From the NCBI GenBank assembly GCA_035772405.1, contig JAYKKM010000339.1, positions 565,501 through 629,500 on the forward strand: a DNA stretch of 64,000 bases, written 5' to 3'. Made by a program: the position numbers and the translations under genes. The notes under the pieces were generated by a model. The model was not told the origin of the DNA. It did no database searches and saw only the letters and a program-made list of their open reading frames with translations. This document shows, one piece after another, positions 54,901 through 62,945 of the stretch; position 1 is the stretch's first letter; each line of letters opens with the position of its first letter. This DNA comes from Chrysogorgia sp. JL179-B06. Taxonomy: Eukaryota; Cnidaria; Anthozoa; Scleralcyonacea; Chrysogorgiidae.

Positions 54901-55631
54901 TATTGCACAGCAAAGTACAAAAGTACACTTTGCTTGATGTGTGGTCAGGTTTTGTTTTTGACCATACCTTTCGACCACATTAGTTAAGATAAAACATCTT
55001 GTTAGTGTTAATATACGCTTGTTTAGAAAACTTAACGATTTCGATCGTTTGTTCTACGATATTTATCAACATTGATTTTAATAAAATATCAATCATTTAT
55101 TTATTGGTTAGTTTACACAGATCTTGTAAACAAATAAATATAAACGAAACCTATCCACACTCCGACTTAAAATATAAACGTAGATAATAACGGTGTTACT
55201 AAAGTTGATTTATAGAAAGATGGAATCACATTTGACTAATAGATATAGACGTACCGGTATCGCAAATTAAAACTTCCTTTGACTCAATTATATTCATACT
55301 TAAATTCATATTCATCAACGAAATTTACCTCGGTGATTTTGACAAATTTCCCTTGCTTGTTCTCCTTCACGTCCAAATAATAAACCTTGTTCTGGATTTT
55401 TAAAGACTTCGATGACAATTCCTTTATTTCACTAAAACCAGAATATCTTGGCGAGCCTAGGAAGACACCAATTGTACATTTATGTTAGCGAAGGGACGTG
55501 GAAAAAATCGACGAAGAGAAAGCTAATTAACCATGGAAGTAATTCATACAGTTACCATCGTTCCTTGTGTCCTCTTTTTCGTCTTGCGAACCTCCATCTT
55601 CAACCACCGTCCTTTCTCCATCTTCGGCCAT
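42912..55631 (-). CDS. PURA: Pur-alpha family single-stranded nucleic-acid binding protein
   Basis: Ten exons: 55631-55556, 55456-55329, 52210-52108, 51012-50977, 49861-49840, 47328-47256, 46565-46442, 45397-45288, 44946-44877, 42979-42912, with all phases consistent, giving 269 residues from MAEDGERT to GGATRGAYE-stop. Three PUR repeats: I (about 33-103, IQNKVYYLDVKENKQGKFVK), II (about 122-190, RRFYFDLKQNRRGYFLK), III (about 200-255, QKRFYFDVGSNTRGVFLRL). PUR proteins bind purine-rich single-stranded DNA and RNA, with repeats I and II forming the binding fold and III dimerising. The acidic tail DEEEE replaces the Gln-rich tail of vertebrate PURA. The start is the first ATG in an acidic, low-complexity leader. 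Introns carry most of the local transposons. Confidence 0.95.
43011..43222. mobile_element. Penelope-end palindrome with hammerhead-like arms
   Basis: A 210-bp foldback: AGTTGATCGTCCAGGTTGTT at left and its complement at right. Each arm carries CTGAAGATGAC...GAAA(C/T)GTCAGTC. It looks like two Penelope terminal repeats joined head to head. Confidence 0.8.
43320..43790. mobile_element. Foldback MITE
   Basis: Arms share AAGTTTGTC, TATTCTCCGTT-like, ACAGCTCTTCCATATTTCAC and TAAGTCTAAATATCTCGAG in inverted order. Ends next to the piggyBac-type copy 2. Confidence 0.85.
43798..44243. mobile_element. piggyBac-type MITE copy 2
   Basis: CTCTTTCCTGTCCGGCTG and CGGACAGGAAAGAG termini between two TTAA sites (43,794-43,797 and 44,244-44,247). 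No transposase. It is the empty-site partner for the hairpin in copy 1. Confidence 0.9.
44330..44860. mobile_element. Foldback MITE
   Basis: Arms share AAACACTCCA / TGGAGTGTC ends, GGCCGCCATTTTGT and GATAAACAAAGCCAAATTTC in opposite orientation. The right end is about 17 bp from the exon 9 donor. Confidence 0.85.
44877..44946 (-). CDS. PURA: Pur-alpha exon 9 (PUR repeat III, second half)
   Basis: VTNNYRACVTIPRSGWERVR then DCM, the equivalent of YRNSITVPYKVWAKF. Confidence 0.93.
45020..45215. repeat. Dispersed repeat with CCTAACCCT-like motif (copy A)
   Basis: CAGGATTCAGAAGCTTTACA, CTCTAGTCCTAACCCTGAAAT and TATTTCAATGATGTAATATT recur at 60,480-60,640 (inverted) and 62,160-62,355. A related piece is at 56,340-56,410. 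Confidence 0.8.
45288..45397 (-). CDS. PURA: Pur-alpha exon 8 (PUR repeat III)
   Basis: EVRVEQKRFYFDVGSNTRGV then FLRLSE, nearly identical to the vertebrate core [20 protein letters not shown]. Confidence 0.97.
45765..45990. mobile_element. Penelope-end palindrome with 18-bp internal repeat
   Basis: Same ends as the element at 43,011, with a short AGATCTTCAGAGTCA tandem repeat (about four units) in the middle. Confidence 0.75.
46020..46420. mobile_element. Foldback MITE (copy B of the 33,650 family)
   Basis: Same arms as at 33,650-34,135 (AGCATTCCTATCAATTTAGT, TACGAGATAGAATCACTCAG), shortened. It ends about 20 bp from exon 7. Confidence 0.85.
46442..46565 (-). CDS. PURA: Pur-alpha exon 7 (PUR repeat II, second half)
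   Basis: RLAIPAQGIADIRNCLSEIL matches I-A-L-P-A-Q-G-L-I-E-F-R-D-A-L of vertebrate PURA. Confidence 0.95.
46637..47110 (-). pseudogene. LINE RT C-terminal fragment (intron 6 of Pur-alpha)
   Basis: 157-codon frame: YVACVRSAMVYGSETWAMTV, MVRWMCGVSLRDR, RLRWMGHVLRK and GRGRPRMTW, the C-terminal signature of reverse transcriptases from RTE/I-like LINEs. It is a different family from the 2A LINE. Truncated. Confidence 0.85.
47256..47328 (-). CDS. PURA: Pur-alpha exon 6 (PUR repeat II)
   Basis: SDSLFRSNRRFYFDLKQNRR then GYFLK, the conserved R-x-Y-x-D-L-K-x-N-x-R-G-x-F-L core. Confidence 0.95.
47420..48364 (+). pseudogene. 5'-truncated CR1/L2-type LINE (intron 5 of Pur-alpha)
   Basis: 254-codon frame starting DKLKLNDSKTELMVIGTRQQ, with [46 protein letters not shown] and TGDRTFTAAAPTVWNKLP, then a 3' UTR to an ATT-rich tail. 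It belongs to the same family as the LINE at 14,560-18,404, lacks the 2A, EN and RT catalytic parts, and is inserted antisense to the gene. Confidence 0.9.
48770..48872. repeat. 103-bp near-perfect palindrome
   Basis: TAGACC...GGGAAATTCGACGAAATATT + ACCCCGAGGGATGATAT and its complement, with almost no spacer. Likely a miniature foldback element. It could extrude as a cruciform. Confidence 0.88.
49692..49792. repeat. Hairpin with arms of about 45 bp
   Basis: GATTCTCCCGTCACACATGT / ACTTGTGTGACGGAAGAATC and CCTTTGGGCTTCA(C)AC / GAAGCCCAAAGG pair around a short loop. Confidence 0.88.
49840..49861 (-). CDS. PURA: Pur-alpha exon 5 (22-nt microexon)
   Basis: Two bases, six codons (QPRPLK) and two bases between TTGTCTTTAG and GTAACT. 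It fixes the phase between exon 4 (phase 1) and exon 6 (phase 2), so it is needed. It corresponds to the basic P-R-x-L-K stretch before PUR II in family members. Confidence 0.8.
50096..50416. mobile_element. hAT-type MITE with ATCCGATCC repeats
   Basis: Ends TAGAGGTGTGCG / CGCACACCTCTA, each followed inward by ATCGGATT. The 8-bp flanks TTCGCCAG (50,088-50,095) and TTCGGCAG (50,417-50,424) differ by one base, consistent with an older hAT insertion. Confidence 0.8.
50977..51012 (-). CDS. PURA: Pur-alpha exon 4 (36 nt linker)
   Basis: DPAAESGSKNDE, in phase on both sides. Linker between PUR I and II. The small size makes it easy to miss. Confidence 0.8.
51360..51510. repeat. Foldback element
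   Basis: TAAATCTAAAATTTGCATAT / CAAATTCTAGATTTA arms plus GGAGTCTGG-type inner arms (GAGTCTGG / CCAGACTC). Confidence 0.7.
51815..52085. mobile_element. Foldback MITE (GGTGCxGTC family copy B)
   Basis: AGTGCCATCAAGTCCGTTCT at left and AGAACAGACTTGACGGCACC at right are complements. The right end is 25 bp from exon 3 of Pur-alpha, a position similar to copy A beside its exon. Confidence 0.8.
52108..52210 (-). CDS. PURA: Pur-alpha exon 3 (PUR repeat I, second half)
   Basis: IFPNRNKNRIKIPMSFVAEI and KEKLTMFAEFYASLG, the strand-helix half of the repeat. Confidence 0.95.
52252..52969 (+). mobile_element. Pogo-like element remnant with Brinker-type HTH
   Basis: TIRs TATCACGGTGTATAAGTCGA and complement between TA dinucleotides (52,250-52,251 and 52,970-52,971). 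Inside, about 52,455-52,560 encodes KYEGSFKLKVIDFSKNSNNS-A-A-G-R, the start of the Brinker/CENP-B-like DNA-binding helix-turn-helix of pogo-type transposases. Stops and deletions follow, and the DDE domain is absent. Confidence 0.78.
53165..53827. mobile_element. Pogo/Tc1-type MITE (TACCGTATTTTCCGGGCGAT family)
   Basis: Perfect 25-bp termini CCGTATTTTCCGGGCGATTA-CGCGC and complement, flanked by TA on each side (53,163-53,164; 53,828-53,829). No coding domain was recognised in the 663-bp body. Confidence 0.88.
53933..54149 (-). mobile_element. tRNA-derived SINE copy 2, interrupted
   Basis: Same body as at 37,603 (TTTAAGGTCGTTATCCGAGA, CGAAAGTCTTACCATTTGCT). The tRNA-like head is split by the hAT element at 54,150 and resumes as CCACTAACCACTACAGCTGG at 54,807-54,826. 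Confidence 0.85.
54150..54806. mobile_element. hAT-like MITE inserted in a SINE
   Basis: Termini GGTCCTACTAATTACTG and CAGTAATTAGTAGGACC, flanked by the 8-bp TSD CCACTAAC (54,142-54,149; 54,807-54,814). It splits the A box of the SINE. No transposase is seen. Confidence 0.9.
54830..55328. other. Pur-alpha intron 2, upstream part; nothing recognised
   Basis: AT-rich single-copy-looking sequence without coding signals or clear repeats. Confidence 0.4.
55329..55456 (-). CDS. PURA: Pur-alpha exon 2 (PUR repeat I, first half)
   Basis: SKSLKIQNKVYYLDVKENKQ and GKFVKITE, 42 codons after a split Gly. A 99-bp intron separates it from exon 1. Confidence 0.95.
55556..55631 (-). CDS. PURA: Pur-alpha exon 1 (start)
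   Basis: MAEDGERTVVEDGGSQDEKE, 25 codons plus one base, donor AACGATG/GTAACT. Acidic leader before PUR repeat I, as in other family members. Confidence 0.85.
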
Positions 55632-56510
55632 CTTCCCTCCTTCCTTCTCCACCGGACAAAAGACAAACAACGCATGCGCATAACCTTGCACAATATATTT
55701 CCAAAAAGATCAATATATCTTATGGTTCATTTATTGAGCTTCGCTTCTTAAAAATACATAGAAGAAGCAGGGTCACCACAACAGTTAAACACCAATTACA
55801 GTGGCGGGCCTTTTACAAAAATAAAATAATAACTAATAACAGCAAGTTATGGGTTCAGTGAGGCTTCGCGATGTGTTGCACTTTAGGCAGACAGTTTTCC
55901 AAGTTCGAGGTCGTCAACATTGCAACAGGATAATAGCTAAATAGAGCATTATTATAATAGTCTAATAGTGAATACTTAAATTTTTTTAGATGATCTAGCC
56001 TTAAGTATTCAGGGACAGAGAGTTCCAAGTCCTAGTTGTTCTAATAAGAAATGAGCGATTGAAAGTAGTTGTTTTACATGATTTACGTTGACGAATGAGA
56101 TTGCATTGACATTTGCGGAGGATCTAGCTTTTAAATTTATTACCTAGAATATCGACTGTCTAAAAAGCACAGATATCCCATAGATGTTATATAATTTATA
56201 CCATGAACACGTTTACAACTTGGACGTAATTAATTCGCCATAATATTGCTACAAATGGAAAGCAATATTAGGTTATTTAATTCAATTATAGCATATCAAT
56301 TTTTGGGCTGAGTTTCATTATCATACAAGTATCCCGAATTTAAAACATAGTCCTAACCCCAACATAATTATAATCCTAACCCTAACCCTACTTTTAATTT
56401 CGAATTTTACAGAGTTTTACTGGAATATTATCCACGGCGAACCAATCTCGTTACCAGGCCTTCGCCGCGCCACCATATGTTATTTTAATATTACAAGGCT
56501 ATATGACGCC
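55632..56510. other. Upstream region of Pur-alpha; no gene seen
   Basis: The promoter of Pur-alpha should lie here, but no TATA box or CpG cluster stands out. 56,340-56,410 holds a CCTAACCCTAACCCTA stretch of the dispersed repeat family. Confidence 0.4.
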
Positions 56511-56536
56511 TTGATATGTGGTGTAGATTCTACAAT

Positions 56537-56827
56537 CTATTTATTTGATCCTCTATATGCTATAGAAAATTTCTTGCACCATTCTGCTGGCATGCCTAAT
56601 CCTGAACACTGCTTCAATCCTGTGTCAGTCCAGAGGCAGCATTTCACTCCTTGTTTAGTTTTAGGGTTAGCACGACCAGAAACAACCATTAAATTAGGTG
56701 GAGCACTTCTGCTGGAAACCAATTCTGCCTTGGTTTCCAAGCCATTTCGCCAAGTTGTAGCAATGTCTGTGATGACATCATCATTCCCCTTCCCCACTTC
56801 TCCCACTGTCTGAAAGAGGCGTAGCAA
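56537..56827 (-). other. Unassigned 96-codon open frame
   Basis: Minus-strand frame with RLFQTVGEVGKGNDDVITDI and CCLWTDTGLKQCSGLGMPAE. A 100-codon frame also exists on the plus strand, so either could be chance. The sequence is more GC-rich and codon-like than its surroundings. I do not recognise a family; it could be an exon or a transposon fragment. Confidence 0.25.
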
Positions 56828-56904
56828 TAGAAACTAATGCATCAAGTCATTTTTAAAAGATACTGAGAGAACCCCCAGCCAGCCAGCTCGGTTAATCAAG
56901 ACGG

Positions 56905-57608
56905 CAGGGGCGTAGGAAGCTTTGTAAAGTTGGGGGAGCCAGCCAATGCGCCCCCGAAATTTTTTGAAATCTAGATTCTAATTATACTAGTTCAGAAGTT
57001 TATACTAGAAATTTCGCTCTATATCAGAGCTCACCAGCATGCCTAGGAACCACCAGGGGTGGCGTGGACCACAGGGAGATTTCCCGTATGGCCCCCGAAA
57101 ATCTGGTTGCCGTTGTAAATAGCTAGTTGCTCTCCCACAATCGAATAGTTTTCCCCTGACAACATATTAATGTCAAACAACATATTAATGGTCAGCGAGT
57201 CCGACATGGACGTTTTTTTTCTTCAACCGGGGCTACCTTTTAGCCTCAATCATTCCGCGATTTCCGCCCTTCTGCTTAGTTAAAAAAGAAAGCCAACTGG
57301 ACTGCGTAAACTAGAGAAACATTTGTACTTTAGTTTAGTAAAACACTCGGGTTAACATGCAAAGATATTGTTTTGTTTTTTTAATTACTTCTATGACAGT
57401 TTAACAGAATATTTATAGGAAGATGTTGTTTTCCAACTTGTCTGAAATATCATACATTCATACTATTCGATTAATATACGATTTCAAATACTTCTACTTT
57501 CGAATTCAATTTTTTGCTGCAATTTTTCTTTCAAATTCAATTTTATTTTTTTATTTTTTTGGGGGGGGCGAAAGCTATTCCGCCCCCCCCCCCCCCCATA
57601 CGCCCCTG
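56905..57608. mobile_element. hAT-type nonautonomous element
   Basis: Termini CAGGGGCGTAGG and (C)ATACGCCCCTG, flanked by a perfect 8-bp TSD CAAGACGG (56,897-56,904; 57,609-57,616). Near the right end GGGGGGGGCG and a run of 15 C are separated by 14 nt. No transposase reading frame. Confidence 0.92.
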
Positions 57609-57619
57609 CAAGACGGGTC

Positions 57620-58195
57620 AAGTCACCTTCTGCTAGTGGTTAGCGTGTGTACCAGCCTGTAATTCAGCTCGGTGCGACTTAACAAGTTGATCAATGATTA
57701 CAATGAAATCAATCTATAAAAGAAGTTTGGACAAAAAATTTATCTCAAAAATTTTGGAGATGAACTATTGAAAAACCTGACTTTAGCCAAAGAAGAATCG
57801 TCCGAAATAGTGGAACACTCGGGTCATTAGCACTTTTCAGTGCGGTGGCTATAATCGTTATTGCGTGGGTGGTGGATTCCAGCCGCGCACTAGAATGTGC
57901 AATTATTTCACGATTGAGTCGTTTTCTGTTGTTCTTCATAAGTCTTTATTGACTTCGCCCGGGGAGTGTTTGATAATCTAGCCGGCAGTGTTTGATATTC
58001 AGCAGGGAATTTCCGGAGAATCAAATGAATTGGTTATATGTATGATTTGGTAAGATTGATTTTATTATTAAAATTGCATAAAGATAAAGGTTGTACTATA
58101 TACATGTATACATCGCTCATCGGTTTTGTGGTAGGTGAGTAAAACGTATTGTGCTGCGTAGGTAGTGTAGAAATACAAAACAAATATCTAAAAAG
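57620..58195. other. Intergenic; nothing recognised
   Basis: AT-rich sequence with no supported gene or repeat. Confidence 0.4.
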
Positions 58196-58197
58196 GT

Positions 58198-58365
58198 TGG
58201 TGTACTGCCGAAATAACGTGTAAGTAGTCTAACGTTTCGAGCGAAGGTCCTTCATCAGAGAGTGAAACTGACGAAACTGACGAAGGTCCTTCGCTCGAAA
58301 CGTTAGACAACTTACACGCTATTTCGGCAGTACACCAACCTAGTTTTAGATATTTTGTTTGGGAT
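58198..58365. mobile_element. Penelope-type terminal palindrome
   Basis: GGTTGGTGTACTGCCGAAAT and complement, with GAAGGTCC-TTC and CGAAACGTTAGAC in both arms. The left arm on the minus strand reads CTGATGAAGG...CTCGAAACGTTAGAC, hammerhead-like. A worn copy lies at 59,965-60,070. Confidence 0.78.
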
Positions 58366-58636
58366 AAGTAACCGTATATATCCCTGGCTCTTCAATATCG
58401 GTATTACTCGCGACACCTGCCTCGGGCCTACTGCCCTCAAGTGATGGATCTGCTGGCTTAAGGTGGAGAAGACATTGTCTTACGAATGTGTTGAACCATA
58501 ACGTTCAATACTTTAGTGATTCATCATCCACTATATCGCGTCAGGGTCAGGGTCAGAAAAATCGCAACAAAAATCGCCTGTGTAGTGGGCTTATAAATGA
58601 AGCTAATTTTGATGGCATTCGAATTCATACATAAGA

Positions 58637-58880
58637 CGAGCTGTTGTGGTCTAGTGGTTACCACACATGTCTATGAGTTGGGAGACACAGGTTCTCAAAT
58701 CCTCGGTCTGACCACCACTCACGGTCTTAAAATAATTGAGAAGATGCTGCCTTTGCAACACCACCAACAAATGGTAAGACTTTCGGGTCTTCTCGGAAAA
58801 CGACCTTAAATCGTAGAACCTCGGAATCCCTATCAGTTGGGTTTTCCGTTCACCTAAGATTGAATGATAAACTGAATAGT
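58637..58880 (+). mobile_element. tRNA-derived SINE copy 3
   Basis: Head with A box GTGGTCTAGTGGTTACCAC and B-like GGTTCTCAAATCC (one-base insertion), then the same body and tail as copies 1 and 2. It lies about 190 bp upstream of the LicD gene. Confidence 0.88.
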
Positions 58881-59073
58881 CGAGCGCTTAAAACACGAGC
58901 CTCTGGCTTGGATAAATAGGGTAACCTTATCCTGTGTGATCGACTCTAAATATATCACACTCATAACATGACTAATTCATTGCTCGTTGTTATGGCTAGA
59001 CTAGAGCGACTCAAACAACACATGGGAGATGAATTAATTAAGATTGAATCGTGTTTCGTATCATATTGTAGGA

Positions 59074-59730
59074 ATGGGGTCATTGACGAAGGCTGGTATT
59101 GCAATTGGTGTAATAACATGTATTTATATCACCATGCAGTTTCAACATCCCATGTGGTTTCGCAAATTCCGCCATGATGCTAAAGTGAGAAGGGATTGTA
59201 TAGCAAACGATGTTCAAACAGACATGCTGAATTTGACTTATGATATCCACGTTATCTTAAAGGATTTGAACATAACACATTTTCTCATCTATGGGTCATT
59301 ATGGGGAGCACTGAGGTACCATCGGCCTTTACCATGGGATGATGACGTAGATCTAGGGATGATTACAGACGGAGGATTTCCATCGTTAACTATCAAAGGG
59401 TTTCTAAGCAGATTCCAAGAGAAAGGGATCCGAATCACAAATAATCTTCGTCAAAAGTCAAGTTTGAAGCTCGAGCGAGATAAAGGGGCAGTTGATTTGA
59501 TGATTTATTATGAATATGGCGATTGGATGAAGAGAGGTGGATGGGAATCATGGGTATTTTCCGTTCATTATAACTTACACCATAGTTTTCCAAAGGAGAT
59601 GATCGATAAGCCTTTACCCCAAAGGATGTTTGGATGGTTCAAAATGCCTGTACCAAAGTATGGGATCGAGATAATGAAACACATCTATCGTTATGATTGG
59701 TGGGTGGAGTATAAACCAGAATCATGTTAA
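59074..59730 (+). CDS. LicD/fukutin-related-type membrane protein
   Basis: 218 residues in one exon. A short N-terminal membrane segment (about residues 7-23, AGIAIGVITCIYITMQF) suggests a type II Golgi/ER protein. The LicD-family core is LIYGSLWGALRYHRPLPWDD-D-V-D (residues 71-93), with the G-x-x-x-G-x-x-R...P-W-D-D-D motif that binds metal and nucleotide in phosphocholine and ribitol-phosphate transferases, followed by DLMIYYEYGDW. The most likely role is transfer of a phospho-alcohol or sugar-phosphate to glycans; the substrate is unknown. The ATG directly follows TCATATTGTAGGA, which could be a 3' splice site with an untranslated first exon. An in-frame ATG at 59,044 would add 10 residues. 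The protein is short for FKRP-like proteins but close to single-domain LicD proteins. Confidence 0.85.
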   Translation: MGSLTKAGIAIGVITCIYITMQFQHPMWFRKFRHDAKVRRDCIANDVQTDMLNLTYDIHVILKDLNITHFLIYGSLWGALRYHRPLPWDDDVDLGMITDGGFPSLTIKGFLSRFQEKGIRITNNLRQKSSLKLERDKGAVDLMIYYEYGDWMKRGGWESWVFSVHYNLHHSFPKEMIDKPLPQRMFGWFKMPVPKYGIEIMKHIYRYDWWVEYKPESC

Positions 59731-59749
59731 TATTTAAGAAATAATGTAT

Positions 59750-60075
59750 ACTAATACAGTAATAAAACGTGTTGTGCTGCGTAGGCAGTGTAGAAATATA
59801 AATCAAATACTATATAAAAGGTTAGTGTATTACCAAAATAATGTGAAGGAGATCAAAGTGTTGTGTTGTGTAAGTAGTTGGTAAGTGTACTACCAAAATA
59901 ATGTGAAGGAGATCAAAGTGTTGTGCTGCGTAGTGTAGAAATAGAAATTAAATAATATAAAAGGTTGGTGTACTACCAAAATAATGTGTAAGTAGTCTAA
60001 CGACGAAGGTCCTTCACTCAAAACGTTGGACTACTTACACGCTATTTCGGCAGTACACCAACCTTGTTAGATATT
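59750..60075. mobile_element. Worn Penelope-type terminal repeats
   Basis: Three tandem partial copies of GTGTTGTGCTGCGTAG..GTAGAAATA...GGTTGGTGTACTACCAAAAT, then CGAAGGTCCTTC and a right arm matching the palindrome at 58,198. No hammerhead core is complete. Confidence 0.6.
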
Positions 60076-60479
60076 TGATTTGTATACAGTAGGATGACGA
60101 CGCCGGCATAAGCATGAATACACTTGACAATATTCAGAATCTGAAGATACCATATTTCTATTATCAATTATGCACAACAGTTTAATAAAATATTGAATAT
60201 TGAACAGTAAAGACTAATTATTTCAATAATAGCAAACGAAACTGGTCGGATAAAGGCTAGTTTCCAATCAGGAAAATCTTCCTTTGTGTAAAAGTCGTTA
60301 GTGATCCAACCGAGACTACACACAAGACAAAGAAAACTTCCCTGTCCGTTCCGGTCCTGCGGAAGATTTTCCTGAGTGGAAACTTATTAATTGAAAGAAA
60401 TTATGAATTATTCAACGACCAAGTTGGGCTGTTTCCCGAGCTCTTACTTACTTCGTGTACCAGACACAGAATATTACAT

Positions 60480-60640
60480 CATTGAAATATTTAGTTTAAA
60501 AGTAGGGTTAGTATTCCTTTATTTAAGGGTTAGGACTAGAGTTTTTATTTGGGTTATGGTTGGGGTTTTTGTTCTTGTAAAGCTTCTGAATCCTGAGAAA
60601 ATAACCTTGATGTGTCTATGACGTAGTCTGTGTTCATTAA
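60480..60640. repeat. Dispersed repeat with CCTAACCCT-like motif (copy B, inverted)
   Basis: Complement of the 45,020 copy: AATATTACATCATTGAAATA to AGCTTCTGAATCCTGAGAAA. Confidence 0.8.
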
Positions 60641-61725
60641 TGTGTCCCGTACATGAAGGAGATGCCGTTACCCGGTTAACCGAGCTAAGTTGTGTCCGGA
60701 AAATCGCATCAAATATCATTTGAATTAACTTTATGGTCTTCTTACAGCAAAACTAAGTCCGTTCTACTTTGAAATATAATTTTGTATGTCTATAATAGCC
60801 GTGAGAAGACCTTTAAGCCAATGAGCGCGGCAAACTGGGCTAGCCCCAGCTCATATGAATAGCTCCTAAGCCGGCTTCTTTCTTTGATGTTTAAATTGAA
60901 TTTTCCATTCATGAATATTTTGACAATATTAGCCACAACAAATCAACAATACAGATAGACTCAACGATCGACCGAAGCAATGGCAGTTTTTAAAAGAGGT
61001 CAAACACTTACAACGCCAACGGCGGTAATGGAAGCAGAAGTTGCTAAGGCAATTAGACCAAAATGGCGAAAGGAATAATTAGTTAAAGCTAATTGAGATA
61101 ATGCTTACCGACATTTTAGCCATGGTAATAAGCGGCATTTTGAAATAGCCGCATGGCGATTGTCAACATGAATTACGAAGTACAAATCAAATGCTCTGAG
61201 AGTTGCAAAAACTGTTAAGGACCTAGCCTACGTCATAGTCTGTGAAATTTTGAAAACCACAGACTATGAACCAGCGCCGTTAATCGTGTTCTGTGACGTA
61301 AGCTACTATAAGGAATTTAAATAGTAGACCATGATTGGTCGCTAAGACTTAGTTAATACGTGATATTCAATTGGTTAAGAACTACTTCCGTTTTCAATGT
61401 TGTTTACCACGAAGACAGTTTCTCAGCCGCCTCAACGTATTCTTTGTAAACGAGATTAAAGTTTGCTAATACTTTGGCAAAGGATGACTGTTTATAGTCG
61501 GCATAATTTTGGTTCGAGGATGATCACACAGTCGAAGAGATGCGGGAATGGAATTGTTAATCATACGATATTTCCAGGTAGCCGTCGAGTGCCGATTCTC
61601 GTTATGCTGTTTCGTTTTAGCTTTTCAGCTTGTCCTATTTGTCTATTAGAACTAAGTTTGCTCTTCGTATGATTTCTTAAACTTTTACTGTGAATAATCG
61701 TTAGTTGCTATAAGCATAGACTTGT
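60640..61725. other. Intergenic; no gene recognised
   Basis: Short frames only. A 13-bp inverted pair (CATAGTCTGTGAAATTTT / CCACAGACTATG) lies near 61,220-61,270. Nothing else is supportable. Confidence 0.4.
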
Positions 61726-61727
61726 TC

Positions 61728-61925
61728 CAAGTCTGCCTCTTGATTGTTTCGGGTTTGTTTAAAGAGGGGTTTGATTCGGGACGGGTTTGATTCGAGACAG
61801 CTAGGTTCTTTTCAAAACCTTGAAACAAACCCGCCTTTGAAACTAAACCACTCTCGAAATAAACCCGTCTTCTCGAAACAAACCCGTCTTTAAATAAACC
61901 CGAAACAATCAAGAGGCAGACTTGG
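61728..61925. mobile_element. Foldback element with internal GGGTTTG repeats
   Basis: CCAAGTCTGCCTCTTGATTG + TTTCGGGTTTG and its complement, with internal GGGTTTGATTCG-type repeats. Confidence 0.85.
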
Positions 61926-62159
61926 AGCAGAGCAAGTCTACTAGAATAATCGGCATAAATTACAGAACACACAATTTGGCTCTGATGCACAGACGCTACT
62001 TAGCGCCGCCTTTTTGCGCCCGCGAGCGTCTGTACGCAGGCTATTAAGGACCTGGCTCAAAATTTTCCCTTTCGTTACATTCGTAAATACAGTCGACTCC
62101 CGATAACTTGAACCTTCAAGGGACATAGAAAATGGTTCGAGTTATCGGGAGTTCGGGCA

Positions 62160-62355
62160 TCTCGTTCGTGTACCGCACACACAATGCACACAGACTACAT
62201 CATAAACACATCAAGGTTATTTTCTTGGGATTCGGAAGCTTTACAAAAACAAAAAACCCTACCCATAACCCAAATAAAAACTCTAGTCCTAACCATTAAA
62301 TAAAGGAATACTAACCCTACTTTTAAACTAAATATTTCAATGATGTAATATTCTG
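62160..62355. repeat. Dispersed repeat with CCTAACCCT-like motif (copy C)
   Basis: Same orientation as the 45,020 copy, about 90% similar by eye over about 190 bp. Confidence 0.8.
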
Positions 62356-62819
62356 TGTCGGAGTTGAAGTAAGAAGTATGAATTAAAAGTTGAAGTAAGA
62401 GCCGGAGTTGGACTAGGAGTTACCGGGAATTGAGAACAAAAATAAGGAAAAGACAATGTTTACTGTGTATTTCTATTTATAAATGGTAGGCAGGTGGCAT
62501 AACAGGTCGTTCCTTCACGTGCTCACACGCTAACATGCGAAACCTGGGTTCTAATAAATATTTTGTTTAGTTTTTAAAAGCCTAACAACCAATCCCAGAG
62601 CATGTGTTCCTTGTTGTCTGCTAAAATTTACGAATGTGATAAGATGACAGGGATAACTAGGTGACAGAGGGATAGTAGAGGTAATAGGGATAACAGAGGG
62701 TAACAAGATGACAGGGATAACGATATTAAAAATAAATATGAAAGCTGCTAAGTTCTCAAAGGAACTGGATATAATATGAAAAGGAGAAATAAGAGAATTT
62801 CAATGTATTGAAAAATACT

Positions 62820-62945
62820 TAAGTAAGAGTACTTACGTATATTAATGGGTGACGTTTTGGATGATGTGTCCTTCTTCAGGTCAGATGGATACATTGTCCG
62901 AAACGTCGTCATTAATATACATAAGTACTCTTACTTAAAGTGTAT
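62820..62945. mobile_element. Small Penelope-type terminal palindrome
   Basis: TAAGTAAGAGTACTTACGTA and complement flank GACGTTTTGGATGATG...CCGAAACGTCGTC. Confidence 0.65.

Noticed and set aside
62490..62560. tRNA gene or SINE head (GGCATAACAGG...CCTGGGTTCTAAT)
   Set aside because: The B box is poor and no cloverleaf forms, so the support is too weak.
62640..62730. Resemblance to an I-SceI homing site (TAGGGATAACAG...GGGTAA)
   Set aside because: The site has a 2-bp insertion and is one of several GACAGGGATAAC-type units in a short minisatellite, so it is a coincidence.
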